DNA of 64,000 nucleotides, taken from Symbiodinium natans (lineage: Eukaryota > Sar > Dinophyceae > Suessiales > Symbiodiniaceae). The stretch covers positions 312,001 through 376,000 of the forward strand of contig CAJNDS010002228.1 of assembly GCA_905221605.1 (NCBI GenBank). Reading direction: 5' to 3'. Made by a program: the position numbers and the translations under genes. Positions 62,765 to 64,000 of the stretch are shown piece after piece. How positions within the stretch are numbered: position 1 is the stretch's first letter; each line of letters begins with the position of its first letter. The notes beneath the pieces are model-generated. The model was not told the origin of the DNA. It saw only the letters and a program-made list of their open reading frames with translations, and ran no database searches.

Positions 62765-64000
62765 CCGAACAGTTCTTGCCAGAGCAGGTGCATATAAGTA
62801 TCATGGGGACCGGACTGGCGAATGCTTCTAAGCAAGGCTTCGAGTGACCGCTTCAGCTGCTATAGTCCCAGGCCGCGCCCTTGCAACTTGCACCCCGCGC
62901 CCTCGCGACTATCATGGCCCGCCCCGTGCTGTTGCCCTTCGTTGCCGCGCTGGCTGCCTTCTACGGTGCCGCAAGCTTCGTGGGCTCCTTTAGCGGCAGC
63001 CGCGCCTGCAGCCGCGTGCCCGCGCGAGTGAGCGCAGAGTACCTGGAGCGCTGCGGCCCCAAGGACTCGGACGTGCCCTTCGGCAGCGCCAGTGCCACGG
63101 GACCTGGTGCCACCGTGGAGTTCAAGAAGCGACCTTTCGGCATCCTGCGCTACCAGCCGGGCCAGGGCGGGAAGGGAGCCATGGCTATGGAGATCATCCC
63201 CAAGTCCAGGTACCCCGGTGATCCTCAGGGACAGGCCTTCGCGGCAGGTGTGCAGAGCGGATGGGTGGTCGCCTCCATCAACGGCCAGGACATGCTCAAC
63301 GAGGATTTCGGCAAGATCATGGATATGTTGGACGATGAGGTGGCTGATCCTCGCTTCTCCAAGTCGACTGCTTTGGCTCTTGAGAAGCAGGGTGGGCGTT
63401 TGGCCGAGCCTGTCGAGGCCCCACTCTCCGTGGTATTCAACTCCGTCCCAGGCTACACCTACAAGGGCGCTGCGCTGACAGAGGACGGCCAGGACGGCTT
63501 CGCGCGCTGAGCAGCTTCGCCCGTATATCTTTTTCACTCTAGTCGCACATACAGAAAGCAGGAGGGGTGCCAGCATTTAAACGGCATGACTTCCAGCAAT
63601 TATCCTCCAGCATCTCTGCCGAAGGCTCAAAGACATGTATACTCTTGTAGCTCTTGTGCCACCGCATAAAAATGCCGGTTCCGTGCCAGCGCCAAGCAGA
63701 CTGTTTGATACGTTCTGTTCGCCCTGAATTCCCTGCCAGGTGTGGCCAAGCACATTGGCGGTCTCTTTCTGCTTCTCGGCCTGCTATTTCGACTGATTCT
63801 AGACAAGTCCGCTATGACCCCTGCAGGAAGGCCTTTGCTGCCACATGCAGAAAGGTTAGCCCACGTCCAGGCCGTCTAGAATCCACCATTTCCCAAACCC
63901 CGCCGCAAGGAGTTTCCAACTTATCCGACGTGAGGGCAGAGGCAGAGGCTTTGAGGGCAGGGGTTTATAGGGTTGAGAGGTCTTGGGCATGGCGTTGAGG
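62765..64000. repeat. tandem unit, copy 2
   Basis: Second copy of the unit at 61244-62475. Coding parts are almost identical, while flanks differ at many positions. 62476-62764 is spacer specific to this junction. Confidence 0.95.
62914..63510 (+). CDS. probable plastid-targeted protein with PDZ-like domain, copy 2
   Basis: Same 198-residue protein as at 61393-61989. I found one base difference in the coding sequence (A 61428 versus G 62949, silent GCA/GCG). The 5' flank (to ~62765) and 3' flank (to 64000) are also repeated but more diverged, so the coding region may be held uniform by gene conversion or selection. No intron. Further copies may follow beyond the window. Confidence 0.85.
   Translation: MARPVLLPFVAALAAFYGAASFVGSFSGSRACSRVPARVSAEYLERCGPKDSDVPFGSASATGPGATVEFKKRPFGILRYQPGQGGKGAMAMEIIPKSRYPGDPQGQAFAAGVQSGWVVASINGQDMLNEDFGKIMDMLDDEVADPRFSKSTALALEKQGGRLAEPVEAPLSVVFNSVPGYTYKGAALTEDGQDGFAR

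Noticed and set aside
1-64000. tRNA, rRNA, spliced-leader RNA or other structured RNA genes
   Set aside because: I looked for tRNA-like T-arms and the conserved dinoflagellate leader core and saw none I could support; a covariance-model search would be decisive.

Overview
This window looks like nuclear DNA of a dinoflagellate. Four things point there. (1) Plant-type telomere heptamers (TTTAGGG / CCCTAAA) occur in dozens of short interstitial tracts on both strands, mostly inside introns. (2) Introns that can be placed exactly by protein homology or reading phase start with GC, GT or GA and end in AG, with the next exon nearly always starting with G. (3) A short mitochondrial cob fragment with dinoflagellate-style sequence is embedded at 7.6 kb. 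(4) A plastid-type targeted protein gene is present as a near-identical tandem pair at the right edge. There are no bacterial-style operons, and coding sequence is broken into exons of roughly 35-360 bases.

Layout. 0.36-3.8 kb (+): an eleven-exon 3-oxoacyl-ACP synthase I (FabB type, plastid-type fatty acid synthesis), which can be rebuilt in phase across ten introns. It ends 47 bases from a convergent minus-strand gene (3.85-4.54 kb). 5.8-10.3 kb (+): an unidentified multi-exon gene, with the mitochondrial insertion at 7.56-7.88 kb in one intron. 11-18 kb: scattered exons, microsatellites and inverted-repeat elements. 20-21 kb: an unknown membrane-protein gene. 21.3-22.7 kb: an intronless ubiquitin-like plus RCC1-like repeat protein. 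23.2-24.6 kb (-): a small unknown gene. 24.9-27.3 kb (+): a PqiA-like membrane protein. 28.6-32.1 kb: isolated exons. 34.1-35.9 kb and 36.8-37.3 kb: unknown genes. 42.7-43.1 kb (-): an intronless 147-residue ORF. 44.1-44.8 kb: an EF-hand gene. 48-55 kb: three unknown multi-exon genes, one containing an intron made almost only of TTTAGGG repeats. 56.1-56.5 kb: a zinc-finger ORF. 56.7-59.0 kb: a long basic Lys/Ala/Pro-rich protein. 61.4-63.5 kb: two copies of a 198-residue, probably plastid-targeted, PDZ-like protein.

Between genes and in introns lie at least five families of short terminal-inverted-repeat elements (about 75-170 bp, MITE- or introner-like), variant telomere arrays with periods of 7, 8 and 9, and AT-rich and CA/CT microsatellites. 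No metabolic pathway is clustered here: the genes look functionally unrelated, which is usual for these genomes. Many short exon calls rest only on open frame, natural protein composition and phase-compatible splice sites; they are marked with low confidence.
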